Source: Spirulina subsalsa PCC 9445
GTDB taxonomy: Bacteria; Cyanobacteriota; Cyanobacteriia; Cyanobacteriales; Spirulinaceae
Assembly: GCF_000314005.1 (NCBI RefSeq)
Contig: NZ_JH980292.1
Coordinates: 3,756,121 to 3,820,120, forward strand
Length of the DNA: 64,000 nucleotides
Direction of reading: 5' to 3'
Shown piece by piece: positions 1-9,873 of the stretch (position 1 is the first letter of the stretch; every line of letters starts with the position of its first letter). The notes under the pieces were generated by a model. It was not told the DNA's origin, did no database searches, and was given only the letters and a program-made list of their open reading frames with translations. A program made the position numbers and the translations under genes.

Positions 1-2442
1 GGGCTGCATGAGCATTTCATCCAATTGACGGGCATTGGGTTTGAGTGAATTTTCAGGACGACGAGCAGAATTGGTGAGGTCGCGGTGAACTCGCACTCTA
101 AGGGCATCAATGGGCGCTGCTGGTCCTAAGTCTACCCATTGCGGGGGGCCACTCGATTGGAGAAGATAAGCCCCATAGTGGGGTTCTCCCCATTGTTCTC
201 CTTGTGGCACTTTGGCGTTAAACGGTCGATAAATCACCAGTTCAATTAAAGCGGCATCACCGGGGATGAGGGCTTGAATGGCTTCGATAGTAACGGGTTT
301 TGTTTGTTGACGAAATTCTGCACTGTTGCGAGCGAGTTGGGATTCTAGTTGATTGGCTTGGGTTTGCAGTTGGGTCAGTTGTTGGCGATATTGTTCTGGG
401 GGGAGGTGTTCGGGGGGATTGAAGGTAAGGGTGGCGAGTTGGGAACGAGTTTTAGTGAGGTTATCAAGGAGTTGTTGATTGGCTGGGGTGATGTTTTGGC
501 GTAGGGTTTGCAGGTTGTTCGTAACGGCTTCTAGGATGCGTCCTTTGCGACGGAGGAGGGTGGTGAGGGCGAGTTGTGCGGCTGCGGGGTCGTTGGGGGC
601 GGTTTGTAGGTGGAGGGAAATGGCGGATTGAGTGGTACCTCGGAGGGTATTCATATAATCCTGTTTTTGGGATTCTGAACCTGTGGCGAGGATGGTGTCA
701 AGGTTGTGTTCTTCTATCTCTAAACCTTGACGAAGGAAGTTAATGGCCGGAGTGACATCCCCTTGGGATTGATGGAGTAAGGCCAAGTTGTTAAGACTGG
801 CCGCTACATCGGGATGTTGTTCTCCTAATAGATGTTTTCTCATGTCTAAGGCTTGACGGAACAGGGGTTCTGCTTCTAGGTATCTTCCTTGCAATAAGTA
901 CAAAAAGCCCAAGTTATTCAGGCTGGTGGCTAGAGCGGGATGTTCTGTTGTGAAGAGGCGTTTCCTCATTTCTAAAACTTGAATATAGAGAGGTTGAGCC
1001 TCTCTATATCGACCTTGAGAACGGTACAATTCCGCTAAGTTATTGAGGCTGGTTGCAATATCAGGATGCTCTTTTCCCCAGAGGCGCTCTCTTATCTCTA
1101 AGGCTTGGCGTAGGAGGGGTTCGGCTTCTGGATATCGACCTTGGGCATAATACAATGTGGCTAAGTTATTGAGGCTAGTGGCGACAGACCCATGTTCTGT
1201 TCCTAATAGACGTTGATTGATCTCTAAAGCCCGGAGATACAAGGGTTCGGCTTCGGAATATCGGCCTTGAGATTCATATAGTCCGGCTAAGTTATGGAGG
1301 CTTTGGGCGATGAGGGGATGTTCTATCCCGAATTGGCGTTTTCTCATCTCTAAGGCTTGAAGATACAGGGGTTCGGCTTTTGGGTATTGGCCTTGGAAAC
1401 GGTACAATTCGGCTAAATTGTTGAGGCTGTCTGCGACGGAGGGATGTTCTGCCCCGAGTAGACGTTTTCTCATGCCTAAAGCTTGAAGATATAAGGGTTC
1501 GGCTTCTGGATACCGACCTTGGGATGAGTATAAAACCGCCAAGTTGTTCAGGCTTTGGGCGACGGAAGGGTGTTCTGCCCCGAATTGGCGTTTTCTCATC
1601 GCTAAGGCTTGAAGATACAAGGGTTCGGCTTCTGCGTATCGCCCTTGGGATTCATATAATCCGGCTAGGTTATTGAGGCTATCTGCTATATCAGGATGTT
1701 CTGCGCCTAACAGCCGTTTATATAGCTCTAAGGCTTGAAGATAGAGGGGTTCGGCCTCGGAGTATCGATCTTGGGATGAGTATAAGAAGGCTAAGTTATT
1801 GAGGGTTGCTGCTATATTAGGATGTTCTGCACCTAATAACCGTTTATATAGCTCTAAGGCTTGAAGATAGAGGGGTTCGGCTTCTGCATACCGACTTTGA
1901 GAGGAGTATAAAAAGGCTAAGTTATTGAGGCTGGTGGCTACGGCCGGATGTTCTTCTCCTAAAAGGTGTTTTCTGATCTCCAAAGCTTGAAGATACAGGG
2001 GTTCGGCTTCGGAGTATCGACCTTGGGAGGAATACAATCCGGCTAAGTTATTGAGGCTGGTTGCTACATCAAGATGTTCTGTTCCCCAGAGGCGTTTCCT
2101 CATTTCCAAGGCTTGAAGATAGAGGGGTTCGGCTTCGGAGTATCGACCTTGGGCTTCATATAAAAAGGCCAAGTTGTTGAGGCTATTGGCGACATCAGAA
2201 TGTTCTGTTCCTAATACCTGCTGGCGAAGGGTTAAGACTTTTTCCATCAAGGGAATGGCGGCTTCATACTGCCCCGCTTGATAAAGTTGAATCACTTGCT
2301 GATTCAGTTGTTCCGCTTCTTCAAGGGCGGCGGAGTTGGGGGCTTGGGCTATTTCCACGGTTGCTCCTTTCACCTTGGCTGCATTCACCCCCAGCCCCGA
2401 CAACAATACCCCACCCACTACCAACCAACTCCAAGGCTTCAT
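1..2442 (-). CDS. TPR-repeat protein with start of a CHAT-like domain (C-terminus outside window)
   Basis: This is an open frame of 814 codons from the ATG at 2442 to the window edge, with no stop seen. It starts with a hydrophobic signal-peptide-like segment (about residues 1-22). Twelve kinesin-light-chain-type TPR units of 42 residues follow, each built around SLNNLA.LY..QGRY.EAEPLY. After the repeats come about 150 helical residues and the start of a region typical of cyanobacterial CHAT (caspase-like) proteins, around the motif GDAALIELV. TPR-CHAT proteins are common in cyanobacteria and some CHAT proteins are proteases, but the catalytic His/Cys would lie beyond the edge, so activity cannot be judged. 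The 126-bp units are very similar at DNA level, which suggests recent unit expansion. Confidence 0.88.
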   Translation of the reverse strand, partial: MKPWSWLVVGGVLLSGLGVNAAKVKGATVEIAQAPNSAALEEAEQLNQQVIQLYQAGQYEAAIPLMEKVLTLRQQVLGTEHSDVANSLNNLAFLYEAQGRYSEAEPLYLQALEMRKRLWGTEHLDVATSLNNLAGLYSSQGRYSEAEPLYLQALEIRKHLLGEEHPAVATSLNNLAFLYSSQSRYAEAEPLYLQALELYKRLLGAEHPNIAATLNNLAFLYSSQDRYSEAEPLYLQALELYKRLLGAEHPDIADSLNNLAGLYESQGRYAEAEPLYLQALAMRKRQFGAEHPSVAQSLNNLAVLYSSQGRYPEAEPLYLQALGMRKRLLGAEHPSVADSLNNLAELYRFQGQYPKAEPLYLQALEMRKRQFGIEHPLIAQSLHNLAGLYESQGRYSEAEPLYLRALEINQRLLGTEHGSVATSLNNLATLYYAQGRYPEAEPLLRQALEIRERLWGKEHPDIATSLNNLAELYRSQGRYREAQPLYIQVLEMRKRLFTTEHPALATSLNNLGFLYLLQGRYLEAEPLFRQALDMRKHLLGEQHPDVAASLNNLALLHQSQGDVTPAINFLRQGLEIEEHNLDTILATGSESQKQDYMNTLRGTTQSAISLHLQTAPNDPAAAQLALTTLLRRKGRILEAVTNNLQTLRQNITPANQQLLDNLTKTRSQLATLTFNPPEHLPPEQYRQQLTQLQTQANQLESQLARNSAEFRQQTKPVTIEAIQALIPGDAALIELVIYRPFNAKVPQGEQWGEPHYGAYLLQSSGPPQWVDLGPAAPIDALRVRVHRDLTNSARRPENSLKPNARQLDEMLMQP

Positions 2443-2540
2443 TACTGTATCCTTCTATCGCTTTAAAATTCCCCTAGATTAACCCACGTTTTCCCCAACT
2501 GCAACCCTCTTTTTCCCCGTTTATCCGCTGTCGTTTGTAG

Positions 2541-2585
2541 TTGCGCTTTAGCGCGTTGGATTCAGGGCTGAAGCCCAATAACGAA
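2541..2585. repeat. Dispersed cyanobacterial palindromic repeat
   Basis: Two small palindromes lie side by side, GCGCTTTAGCGC and GGGCTGAAGCCC. They form a motif often seen between genes in cyanobacteria. A related core, GGGCTAAAGCCC, occurs near 38393. The repeat happens to be open in the frame of the downstream VWA gene and falsely extends it. Confidence 0.5.
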
Positions 2586-2750
2586 CATTGGAGAGGATGC
2601 AGGTCTAGGATAGGAGAATTATTTGTCTGGGAGATTCTACCGGATAGACTTGGGAATCAGGGACTAGAAACTTTTGCTTTTTCTCAAGGTCTGGAGGGGA
2701 CAGAATCCGCTAGATTAAGAACAGCACCAAAAGAGGAGGTTAATCCAACT

Positions 2751-3371
2751 GTGGGTAGTGGTTCAATTGTTGAACAACGGGATTATACGTTGATTATCGA
2801 TAAAAGCGGCAGTATGTCCACTCAAGACCAACCGGGGGGCAAAAGTCGCTGGCAAGCTGTGCAAGAATCAACCCTTGCTTTGGCGAAACGCTGCGAGGAG
2901 TTGGATCCTGATGGAATTACGGTTTATCTGTTCTCGGGTCGGTTTAAACGCTATGACAATGTTACGTCTGATAAAGTCTCTCAGGTGTTTGAAGAACATG
3001 ATCCTATGGGAAAAACTGATCTGGCTAGTGTTTTGTTTGATGCGTTAGATAATTATTTCCAGCGCAAGGAGGCCGGGGAGACGAAACCTAATGGGGAAAC
3101 CATTGTGGTGATCACGGATGGGGAACCGGATGAGCGGAAACCTGTGATGCGCTTGATTGTGGAAGCGTCGCGCAAAATTGATCGGGATGAGGAATTAGGG
3201 ATCTCTCTGATTCAGGTGGGACGGGATAAGTTGGCGACCCAGTTTCTAGTGGCTTTGGATAAGCAACTAGAAGACATCGGGGCTAAGTTTGATATTGTCA
3301 ATACGATTACGATTGATGATATGGAAAGTATGAGCTTAACGGATGTGTTGTTAAAGGCTGTCACTGACTAG
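2751..3371 (+). CDS. VWA-domain protein (TerY-like)
   Basis: This is a stand-alone von Willebrand factor A domain of about 206 residues. The metal-ion-dependent adhesion site is complete: DKSGSMS near the N-terminus, the Thr in MGKTDL, and the Asp in ITDGEPD. The frame is open from 2541, but the first 70 codons come from a dispersed repeat and unrelated sequence. The GTG at 2751 has a strong GAGGAGG ribosome-binding site at 2733-2739 and places the beta-strand RDYTLIIDKSG where homologues start, so this start is preferred. Such proteins are widespread in cyanobacteria and often cluster with phosphatase, kinase or TerD-type genes, none of which is adjacent here. Role unknown. Confidence 0.85.
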   Translation: MGSGSIVEQRDYTLIIDKSGSMSTQDQPGGKSRWQAVQESTLALAKRCEELDPDGITVYLFSGRFKRYDNVTSDKVSQVFEEHDPMGKTDLASVLFDALDNYFQRKEAGETKPNGETIVVITDGEPDERKPVMRLIVEASRKIDRDEELGISLIQVGRDKLATQFLVALDKQLEDIGAKFDIVNTITIDDMESMSLTDVLLKAVTD

Positions 3372-3649
3372 GCTAGGGATTTTGGGAGATGGTGTTACGA
3401 GTGGGGTGTTCGGTTGGTCTTGGGGGATGATTTTGGTGTTGGAGTTTTAATGTTGCGATCGCGTCAAGACCCTTCTGGGTGAATTGCCCTTGACACGACT
3501 GTAAGATGTTGATCTCCTCATCGGAAAACCAGTTCTTTTCAACTAATCAAGGCTAGAATGGTTCAAGGGGTCAACCCCTCTTCATCGCAATAGATACCCC
3601 ATTCAAGCCGGAGAACCTATTCATCATCAAAATGACTTGAAACTAGCTT

Positions 3650-4696
3650 ATGAAAATTCTGTTGATGGGTTATTACGGACAGAAAAACCTCGGAGATGAT
3701 TTATTTGTCAAGCAGCTTACTAATTATTTTGATCAGAGACTTGATGTGACTCAAGTTGATGTAATATGTAAAGCAAACTATTACCCTAAAACTAGCAACA
3801 AGATTGATTTTTGGTCAAGTCAGCAACTCTCTAAGCTAAAACGTCTAGGGTTGATTTTAAAAACGGACAAGATTTTTTGGGGTGGGGGAACTTTAAATAT
3901 TGATAGTAAACCGACGAATTTACTGAGAATGCAGGGTCTTACTCAAATCATGGGGAAGCAATTTGGGTTCTTAGGAATTGGTTTGGAAGGAATAAAGTCA
4001 GAAGTACAAGATTCAAGTTATGACCTATTTAAAAAAGCTAACTTTCTGTATTGTCGGGACTCTTCTTCCTATGAGTTAGCTAAAAACTTGAACAAGGATC
4101 ATAGGAATGTTTGTTTAGGTGGGGATTTAGCTTTTTTAGATTTAAGCATATACGATCCATTTTTGAGCAGTTTTCGTCGTTCTGAGATTAAGGAAATATC
4201 ATTTTCTGGAATGTTTTGGTGGGGGGATGGTCGAGCTAAGTTTTATAGTCAGCAATTAATGCCACTGATCGAAAAATATAATACGGTTATTCATCTACTC
4301 CCCTGTCATGTTGGACAAGAAAATAATGATAATCGTTTTCATGAGTTGTTAAGGAAGTATATTCCTGAGAAAAACTGTATAGTTCATTCATGGAATCAGA
4401 CCGAAGAAGCTTTAGAAATTTTGGGTAAAATGGACTTCCATTTTGGGAATCGTTTACACTCAATTATTGTGGCTGATATTTTAGGGATTCCTAATATTGG
4501 AATTGGTGAGAAGAATTCTAAAATTGGTAACTATATTTATAAAACAGGTTTATTATACGAGGAAAGAAGAGTTGATTTTATGGAAGAAATCTCTCTAGAA
4601 AGAATCGAAAAAATTTTTAGGGAGTATCAAAGACCCGAAGATTTTAGTAAAAATGAATCTGAGCAGGCTAAAAAATGTTTGGAGCAAATTTGTTAG
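3650..4696 (+). CDS. Polysaccharide pyruvyl transferase family protein
   Basis: The 348-residue protein has the family's N-terminal signature GYYGQKNLGDDLF (residues 7-19), a GGGTLN loop near residue 80, and the C-terminal HFGNRLHS motif (residues 264-271) followed by a region typical of the CsaB/WcaK-like fold. Members transfer pyruvyl groups to cell-surface polysaccharides, or act as related glycan enzymes. There is no signal peptide, so it is cytosolic. Its 3' end overlaps the next gene by 22 nt, which suggests co-transcription. It is more AT-rich than its neighbours, as is usual for surface-polysaccharide genes that move horizontally. The exact acceptor cannot be inferred. Confidence 0.8.
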   Translation: MKILLMGYYGQKNLGDDLFVKQLTNYFDQRLDVTQVDVICKANYYPKTSNKIDFWSSQQLSKLKRLGLILKTDKIFWGGGTLNIDSKPTNLLRMQGLTQIMGKQFGFLGIGLEGIKSEVQDSSYDLFKKANFLYCRDSSSYELAKNLNKDHRNVCLGGDLAFLDLSIYDPFLSSFRRSEIKEISFSGMFWWGDGRAKFYSQQLMPLIEKYNTVIHLLPCHVGQENNDNRFHELLRKYIPEKNCIVHSWNQTEEALEILGKMDFHFGNRLHSIIVADILGIPNIGIGEKNSKIGNYIYKTGLLYEERRVDFMEEISLERIEKIFREYQRPEDFSKNESEQAKKCLEQIC

Positions 4697-5517
4697 GGAG
4701 TCGTTCCATCTACACTCACGTTAAGGGGGAGGGTTTTCCGGTGTTATGTATACATGGCCATCCGGGATCAGGACGGGCTATGTCGGTTTTTACGGATCCC
4801 CTCTCCGAGCAGTGTTTAACTCTGGCTCCGGATTTGCGGGGCTATGGTCAAAGTCGGACTCCCATCCCTTTCACCTTGTCTGAACATTTGCAGGATTTGG
4901 AGGCATTACTAGATCAGAGGCAGATTGAACGGTGCTTGCTGTTGGGCTGGTCTTTGGGGGGAATTCTGGCGTTGGAGTTAATGTTGCGATCGCCTCAACG
5001 CTATTCTGGCTTAATTCTCATCGGCACCGCTGCCCGTCCCCGAGGCCGTCATCCCAAAACCACCCCCTTTGAATTATGCGCCACAGGCATCGCCGGATTC
5101 CTGAACAGTTGGCGACCGGGCTGGCATTGGAATATTGAACAATGGGGCAAACGCTCTCTTTTTCGGTATCTACTTCAACAACACACCGCCGAAGCTTACG
5201 GCTACCTAGCCCGTGAAGGAACCCCCGCCTATTACCAAACCTCTCCCTTGGCTCATCAAGCCCTGCGCCAAGCCCTCCGCTCTGGGTATAACCGACTGCC
5301 GGATCTCCAACAGATCACGGCCCCTTGTCTCATGCTCGCCGGGTCAGAGGATGTTCACATTACCCCCGAGTCGAGTCGAGAAACCGCTCTGGCTTTACCT
5401 AACTGTGAATGGCACTGTTATCACAACACAGCCCATTTATTCCCTTGGGAAGTTCCCAGCGCCCTACAAGCACGCCTTCAGGAGTGGCTCAAGGCTCATC
5501 CTGAAGTGACGCAGTAA
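4675..5517 (+). CDS. Alpha/beta-fold hydrolase
   Basis: This 280-residue protein is a classic alpha/beta hydrolase. It has an oxyanion-hole HGHPGSG motif (about residue 27), a nucleophile elbow GWSLGG with Ser93, and likely acid Asp226 (SEDVHIT) and base His254 (NTAHLF). A lid region lies between about residues 115 and 190. It resembles BioH or proline-iminopeptidase-like esterases, but the substrate is not evident. The ATG at 4675 lies inside the upstream gene. A TTG at 4690, just before that gene's stop, is an alternative start. No SD is obvious, and coupling to the upstream gene is likely. Confidence 0.82.
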   Translation: MFGANLLGSRSIYTHVKGEGFPVLCIHGHPGSGRAMSVFTDPLSEQCLTLAPDLRGYGQSRTPIPFTLSEHLQDLEALLDQRQIERCLLLGWSLGGILALELMLRSPQRYSGLILIGTAARPRGRHPKTTPFELCATGIAGFLNSWRPGWHWNIEQWGKRSLFRYLLQQHTAEAYGYLAREGTPAYYQTSPLAHQALRQALRSGYNRLPDLQQITAPCLMLAGSEDVHITPESSRETALALPNCEWHCYHNTAHLFPWEVPSALQARLQEWLKAHPEVTQ

Positions 5518-5605
5518 GGAGATGAATGTCGGGCAAGCTAACACCCACTGACCAGACCCTAACAACAGGGTTTAGACTGCCCTTCATTTCTCCTCCCCTG
5601 CGCCC

Positions 5606-5890
5606 CTAGGATAACTGACCACTAAGAGTGGGGAATCTCTCATGGTCAGGAGTCTCCCCCAACTCATCAAAGACCGTTAATTCATCCGGTTTCATGCGTT
5701 GGATATAAACACTAATGCCTTGCGCTCCCTCGTCTTTGAGGTCGTCAACGTATCCACTACTCATTTCTTGGGCTTCTTGTTGATTGGCGAACGGGCCAAA
5801 GTAATAGGTGCAACGGGGGTTTTCGGTTTTCACTTCCACCCACCATGCCCAGCCAAAGAAGTTAAGAATCTGAACCACAGTATCTTTCAT
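5606..5890 (-). CDS. DUF1816 domain protein
   Basis: This small soluble protein (about 94 residues) is nearly restricted to cyanobacteria. Its features are an aromatic N-terminal segment ending FFGWAWWVEV, a CTYYFGPF strand, and a helix-strand ending in IQRMKPDELTVF. I chose the ATG at 5890 over an in-frame start 27 bases upstream because a GGGGAAG ribosome-binding site sits just before it and homologues start near MKDTVVQ. Function is not known. It lies between an unrelated hydrolase (plus strand) and the rRNA methylase. Confidence 0.8.
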   Translation of the reverse strand: MKDTVVQILNFFGWAWWVEVKTENPRCTYYFGPFANQQEAQEMSSGYVDDLKDEGAQGISVYIQRMKPDELTVFDELGETPDHERFPTLSGQLS

Positions 5891-6007
5891 GTTCTTCCCC
5901 GATTTAGCAGGATTCAACCCGGCATTATAACGCCTTGCTCTTTACAATACTTAACGATGACGGATTTTTCACTCTCTTTATACTCTGGATGCTCATTTTT
6001 TTAAAGT

Positions 6008-7057
6008 CTATTCAGACACAGTTTCCAAATAAACCGCTTCGCTCCAGCGTTGGCGATAGACTTCATAGAGGGTCATGGCGGTGGCAACGGAAGCATTGAG
6101 ACTGGGGGTTTTTCCCGTGGTGGGGATGGAAACCAGAACATCACAGTTGCGCTGGGTTAATAAATTCAGACCTTTGCCCTCGGAACCAATGACTAAGGCG
6201 ATCGCACCCTCAAATTTCACCTTATGCAGGGGGGTTTCTGCCCCGGCCGTAGTGCCGTAAATCCAAAAACCCGCCGTCTTCAAGTCTTCTAAGGCTCGAC
6301 TGAGGTTAACCACCCTCGCTACGGGGAAATTTTCTAATGCTCCCGTGGCGGCCTTCGTCACCCCAGACGTGATCCCCACAGCGCGCCGTTGGGGGATCAC
6401 CAATCCTTGCGATCCCATCGCTTCGGCCGTGCGAATCATCGCCCCTAAGTTATGGGGATCCTCGATCCCGTCGGCGACTAAAATCACCGGATGCTCTGTT
6501 TTGCTTTTTGCTTGGGCGATTAAGTCGGCTAATTCCCAGTAGGTATAGGGGGCAACTTGGGCGGCCACGCCTTGATGGTTTGCGCCTTGGGTCATCTGTT
6601 CGAGACGACGGGGGGCGACTTCATCGACGACGGTTCCTTTGGTTTTAGCCTGTTCAATCAGGGAGTGGAAATGGGGATCATAGCGTAGACGGGGAATAAT
6701 CCAGAGGCGATTGAGTTGGCGATCGCTTTCTAAGGCCGCTAACACCGCATGACGACCATAGATCAAGTCTGGATTTTCCGGTGTTTCTAGGTGATCTCCT
6801 GCTCCAGAATCCCGTTGATGGCTGGAGGTGACAATTTTCTTCCGACTGGCAAAATCCCGACTCTCGCCCTGTTCTGAGCGTTGTTCTGAACGTTTGGCGA
6901 CTCGATGGGGGACAGGTTTGGCGTGAGAAAACCGCTCCTCTCCGCGCCGAGCGGGTTTCCCTTTCACCCGAGCACGAATCCGTTTCCCAACAGCCTTACC
7001 ACCGCCCCGAGTGGGACGGGCAGGAGAAGATTTAGGGGAAGAACGAGGCATATCCAT
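6008..7057 (-). CDS. rlmB: TrmH/SpoU-family 23S rRNA 2'-O-ribose methyltransferase (RlmB-like)
   Basis: Residues from about 98 on form a SPOUT-class RNA 2'-O-methyltransferase: the substrate-binding L30e-like part begins [12 protein letters not shown], then [31 protein letters not shown] and the knot motif SLNASVATA that binds S-adenosylmethionine. RlmB methylates G2251 in the 23S P-loop. This is the TrmH group 3 type common in cyanobacteria. The first ~95 residues are a basic, low-complexity tail rich in Arg, Lys, Pro and Ser that could bind RNA. The next gene downstream on this strand is DUF1816. Mini-III RNase lies 67 bp upstream, so these rRNA maturation functions are neighbours. Confidence 0.88.
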   Translation of the reverse strand: MDMPRSSPKSSPARPTRGGGKAVGKRIRARVKGKPARRGEERFSHAKPVPHRVAKRSEQRSEQGESRDFASRKKIVTSSHQRDSGAGDHLETPENPDLIYGRHAVLAALESDRQLNRLWIIPRLRYDPHFHSLIEQAKTKGTVVDEVAPRRLEQMTQGANHQGVAAQVAPYTYWELADLIAQAKSKTEHPVILVADGIEDPHNLGAMIRTAEAMGSQGLVIPQRRAVGITSGVTKAATGALENFPVARVVNLSRALEDLKTAGFWIYGTTAGAETPLHKVKFEGAIALVIGSEGKGLNLLTQRNCDVLVSIPTTGKTPSLNASVATAMTLYEVYRQRWSEAVYLETVSE

Positions 7058-7124
7058 AATACAATAGTCCTAGTATAGAGTTGACAAAAAAACGGGTAGA
7101 AGTTAAAGGCAAAACTTAAAAACT

Positions 7125-7580
7125 CTAATCCAATGGCAACTGCACCAGCAAATCATGAAGGCGCTGGGGATTCGTTAAATACAAATAGCCAACCAAAGCT
7201 TCTAAACTGGTTGCCTGCTGGTAAATGGCCGGAGCTAAACGGGAAGGACGGCGATGGGTAGCATTACGTCCCCGTCTGACAATGGTTAACTCTTCCTGCG
7301 TTAATTGAGGCAATAGTAATTGTAACTGAGCGGCCTGGCGTTCTGCACGGACTTGAGACACTACAAGCTGGTGATACTGAGCAATCCGACGGGGGGGAAA
7401 TAGATAATACTGACGAATATAAAGCTCATAGATGGCATCCCCGAGATAGGCCAAGGCGAGGGGAGAGAGACGTTCCACAGGTTGCCCTTTGAGGGAAGAG
7501 GTCAGCGCACCAACTCCCCCCCACGGTTCCGCTAACCAGGAACTGGGATCAGATTGGCTGGAGGGTGAGGGTTGAATCAC
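7125..7580 (-). CDS. mrnC: Mini-ribonuclease III
   Basis: The protein is an RNase III catalytic domain with no double-stranded-RNA-binding domain, the hallmark of Mini-III, which trims 23S rRNA precursor ends. The conserved helix is LAYLGDAIYELYIR, and the second acidic site lies in SLEALVGYLYL. RRGRNATHRRP is a typical Mini-III basic loop. The frame is open to a TTG at 7640, but that adds a low-complexity tail. The GTG at 7580, preceded by AAGG, gives a more usual length of about 151 residues and is preferred with modest certainty. Its neighbour, the SpoU methylase, also acts on 23S rRNA. Confidence 0.85.
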   Translation of the reverse strand: MIQPSPSSQSDPSSWLAEPWGGVGALTSSLKGQPVERLSPLALAYLGDAIYELYIRQYYLFPPRRIAQYHQLVVSQVRAERQAAQLQLLLPQLTQEELTIVRRGRNATHRRPSRLAPAIYQQATSLEALVGYLYLTNPQRLHDLLVQLPLD

Positions 7581-7780
7581 AAAAACCGACCTTCCCGTAG
7601 AACCGGGATTTGAGCAGGGTAGGAGGGGATAAGACAACAAAACCCCGTCTCCCCTCCTGTTGGCGGACGCGATCGCAATGATTTAAGACTTCTAGACTCG
7701 GGGAAACACCTGCTAAAACGCCTTCCTAGCATATTACATCAGAAAGCGTTTAACAGAGCATGACTGTTGGGTCTTACCCC

Positions 7781-8152
7781 CTAGGAGGCACTTTGAATAT
7801 TCTCTAGTGCCTCCTCAACCGAGGGTTGTAAAGACAGAAACTTCTCTAAGCGAACCAGTTTCACCGTTTGGGTTACACGGGCGTTCGTCACAATTTGAAC
7901 CGTTCCATTCTGGTTTTGCGCCTGCTTGACTAACTGCACGAGCGCACCGAGTCCGGAACTATCCACAAAGTCAATTTGCGATAGCACCAGAATAATATGT
8001 TTGGGGCCGGTCTCAATACAGCCACTTAACACTTTCCGAAAAGTGGGTTCAGAAAAAGCGTCAAGCAACCCAGTTAGCCGAAATATTTGGCAATCTTCCC
8101 TAACTTCTCGCGTGCCCCTTAAGCTTACGGTTAGGTTAAGTGCTTCAGGAAT
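7781..8152 (-). CDS. STAS-domain anti-sigma-factor antagonist-like protein
   Basis: A STAS domain with the phospho-acceptor loop IDFVDSSGLGALVQL. Such proteins are phosphorylated on this Ser by anti-sigma kinases and act in partner-switching control. The first conventional start is a TTG at 8068, but that would delete the first beta strands. The frame stays open upstream and encodes a STAS-like segment including NLTVSLRGTREV. No ATG, GTG or TTG precedes that segment. An ATT at 8152 lies five bases after a strong GAGGAGG site, so a rare ATT initiation giving about 123 residues is the best reading. The lone gene has no kinase or phosphatase partner nearby. Confidence 0.82.
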   Translation of the reverse strand: MPEALNLTVSLRGTREVREDCQIFRLTGLLDAFSEPTFRKVLSGCIETGPKHIILVLSQIDFVDSSGLGALVQLVKQAQNQNGTVQIVTNARVTQTVKLVRLEKFLSLQPSVEEALENIQSAS

Positions 8153-8259
8153 AACTTCCTCCTCACTGTAGCCTTATAGAATCAATGCTCTAGTATATCG
8201 GTTATTCGGTCTTTTTGGGCAAAAGAAATCGAAAAATCGCGATCGCCCCCTTCCCCCGT

Positions 8260-9408
8260 CTAATTCTGGGCAGCCCGATTTTCCGCCATCAGACGGACGA
8301 ACTTCTCAAACAAATAGTCCGCATCATGGGGGCCAGGACTGGCTTCCGGGTGGTACTGCACCGAGAAAAAGGGCAGATTCTTATGAGCCAAACCCGCCAC
8401 CGTCTTGTCATTCAGGTTAAAATGGGTGATCTCAATCTCCTCCCCTAATGATTCCGCCGTCACCGCAAAACCATGATTTTGGCTGGTAATTTCCACCTTC
8501 TGACTCAAACCACAGGGTTGATTTAACCCCCGATGACCGAACTTCAACTTAAACGTTTCCGCCCCCAGTGCCAGCCCTAAAATCTGATGCCCCATACAGA
8601 TGCCAAACATGGGTTTTTGACTTTCCAAGAGGCTTTTCACCGTAACAATGCCCTCCTGAACCGCCGAGGGGTCGCCAGGACCATTAGACAGAAAGATACC
8701 ATCAGGGTTGTACTTGAGAATCTCGTCCGGGGGCGTATTCGCCGGAACCACCGTAATCTGGCAGCCATAGCTAGCCAAACGCTTGAGAATGTTCCGTTTT
8801 ACCCCGAAATCTACCGCCACCACCTTTAACGGTTCATCAGTGATAGCTTCTCCTTCTTTGAATTCCCAGTTTCCCTCGGTCACATCAGACCATTCATAGG
8901 GTGTTTTGGTCGTCACTTCCTTGACTAAATTCTGTCCAGCCATGGAAGGAGCGCCTTGGACTTGACGGCACAACTCATCGGGATCCAGAATTTCCGTTGA
9001 TATACCCCCATTCATTGCCCCCACTGTGCGAATTTTTCGGGTGAGAGAACGGGTATCAATGCCATAAATCCCCGGAATGCGATGTTGTTTGAGATAGTCC
9101 GGTAAGGATTGGGTGGAGCGCCAATTACTGGGACGATAGCAAATATTACGGGCAATCACGGCGCGGATTTGGGGATGGGCGGACTCTTCATCCTCGGCAT
9201 TTACTCCCGTGTTCCCCAACTCCGGATAGGTAAAGGTGATAATTTGGCCGCAATAGCTAGGGTCAGTCAAAACCTCTTGGTATCCGGTCATTCCGGTGTT
9301 AAACACAACTTCACCAATCGCTGTGCCGGGCGCACCGAAGGAAAAGCCACGGTAGGAGGTACCATCAGCCAGCACCAGTAGAGCAGGTTGAGCGTGGGAA
9401 ATGGGCAT
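8260..9408 (-). CDS. carA: Carbamoyl-phosphate synthase small subunit
   Basis: This 382-residue glutaminase subunit releases ammonia from glutamine and channels it to CarB to make carbamoyl phosphate for arginine and pyrimidine synthesis. The N-terminal CPSase small-chain domain ([30 protein letters not shown]) is followed by a class I glutamine amidotransferase domain with nucleophile elbow FGICMGHQ and the His-Glu pair in [10 protein letters not shown]. Length is normal and all catalytic residues are present. It reads away from the sigma-factor gene across a 465-bp divergent region. carB is not in the window. Confidence 0.97.
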   Translation of the reverse strand: MPISHAQPALLVLADGTSYRGFSFGAPGTAIGEVVFNTGMTGYQEVLTDPSYCGQIITFTYPELGNTGVNAEDEESAHPQIRAVIARNICYRPSNWRSTQSLPDYLKQHRIPGIYGIDTRSLTRKIRTVGAMNGGISTEILDPDELCRQVQGAPSMAGQNLVKEVTTKTPYEWSDVTEGNWEFKEGEAITDEPLKVVAVDFGVKRNILKRLASYGCQITVVPANTPPDEILKYNPDGIFLSNGPGDPSAVQEGIVTVKSLLESQKPMFGICMGHQILGLALGAETFKLKFGHRGLNQPCGLSQKVEITSQNHGFAVTAESLGEEIEITHFNLNDKTVAGLAHKNLPFFSVQYHPEASPGPHDADYLFEKFVRLMAENRAAQN

Positions 9409-9873
9409 AGGTCTTTTCAGATGAATCGATTAAAGATGGCTAGTTTCAGCCATCCTCCACTTTACCAGTCCTTTTTTCCAGACCCACTGGAATTAAACAA
9501 TTGATTCAGAGTTGAGGGGGCCCAATTTTCAACTCGCAGTGATACTAAAATAGTTATAATTTTAACCCTAGATAAAATTACTCACGTTTCAGGAATCTGG
9601 GGGACAAGTGATGTAGATTAACATATCCTTTGACGAAAGTCACTACTGAGAAGGTATTTTCTCTCTATACTGAAGGTCAAGGATGTTCTCATGTCCTCAC
9701 TGTGTTCACACAATTCCCTTCTATCATTGATACGCGATTTGCTTAAACGCATTCTATCCAGGGGAGATGGATCACAGTTTGCATCACAACACCAAATCTT
9801 GACTAGGATTAACTTAAATCAGACCAATCGGATTAATGCTGTTGTTGCCCCCGCTTGTTATTGAGAAATTACC
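9409..9873. promoter_or_regulatory. Divergent intergenic region between carA and the sigma-factor gene
   Basis: This 465-bp AT-rich stretch should hold the promoters of both divergent genes. I see possible -10-like hexamers (for example TATACT near 9666) and scattered TTGAC-like words (near 9629 and 9797), but no pair with correct spacing that I would assert. No ORF, RNA gene or riboswitch fold is recognised. Confidence 0.4.

Noticed and set aside
2541-2750. N-terminal extension of the VWA protein
   Set aside because: The first part translates a dispersed palindrome, and a GTG with a strong ribosome-binding site lies at 2751.
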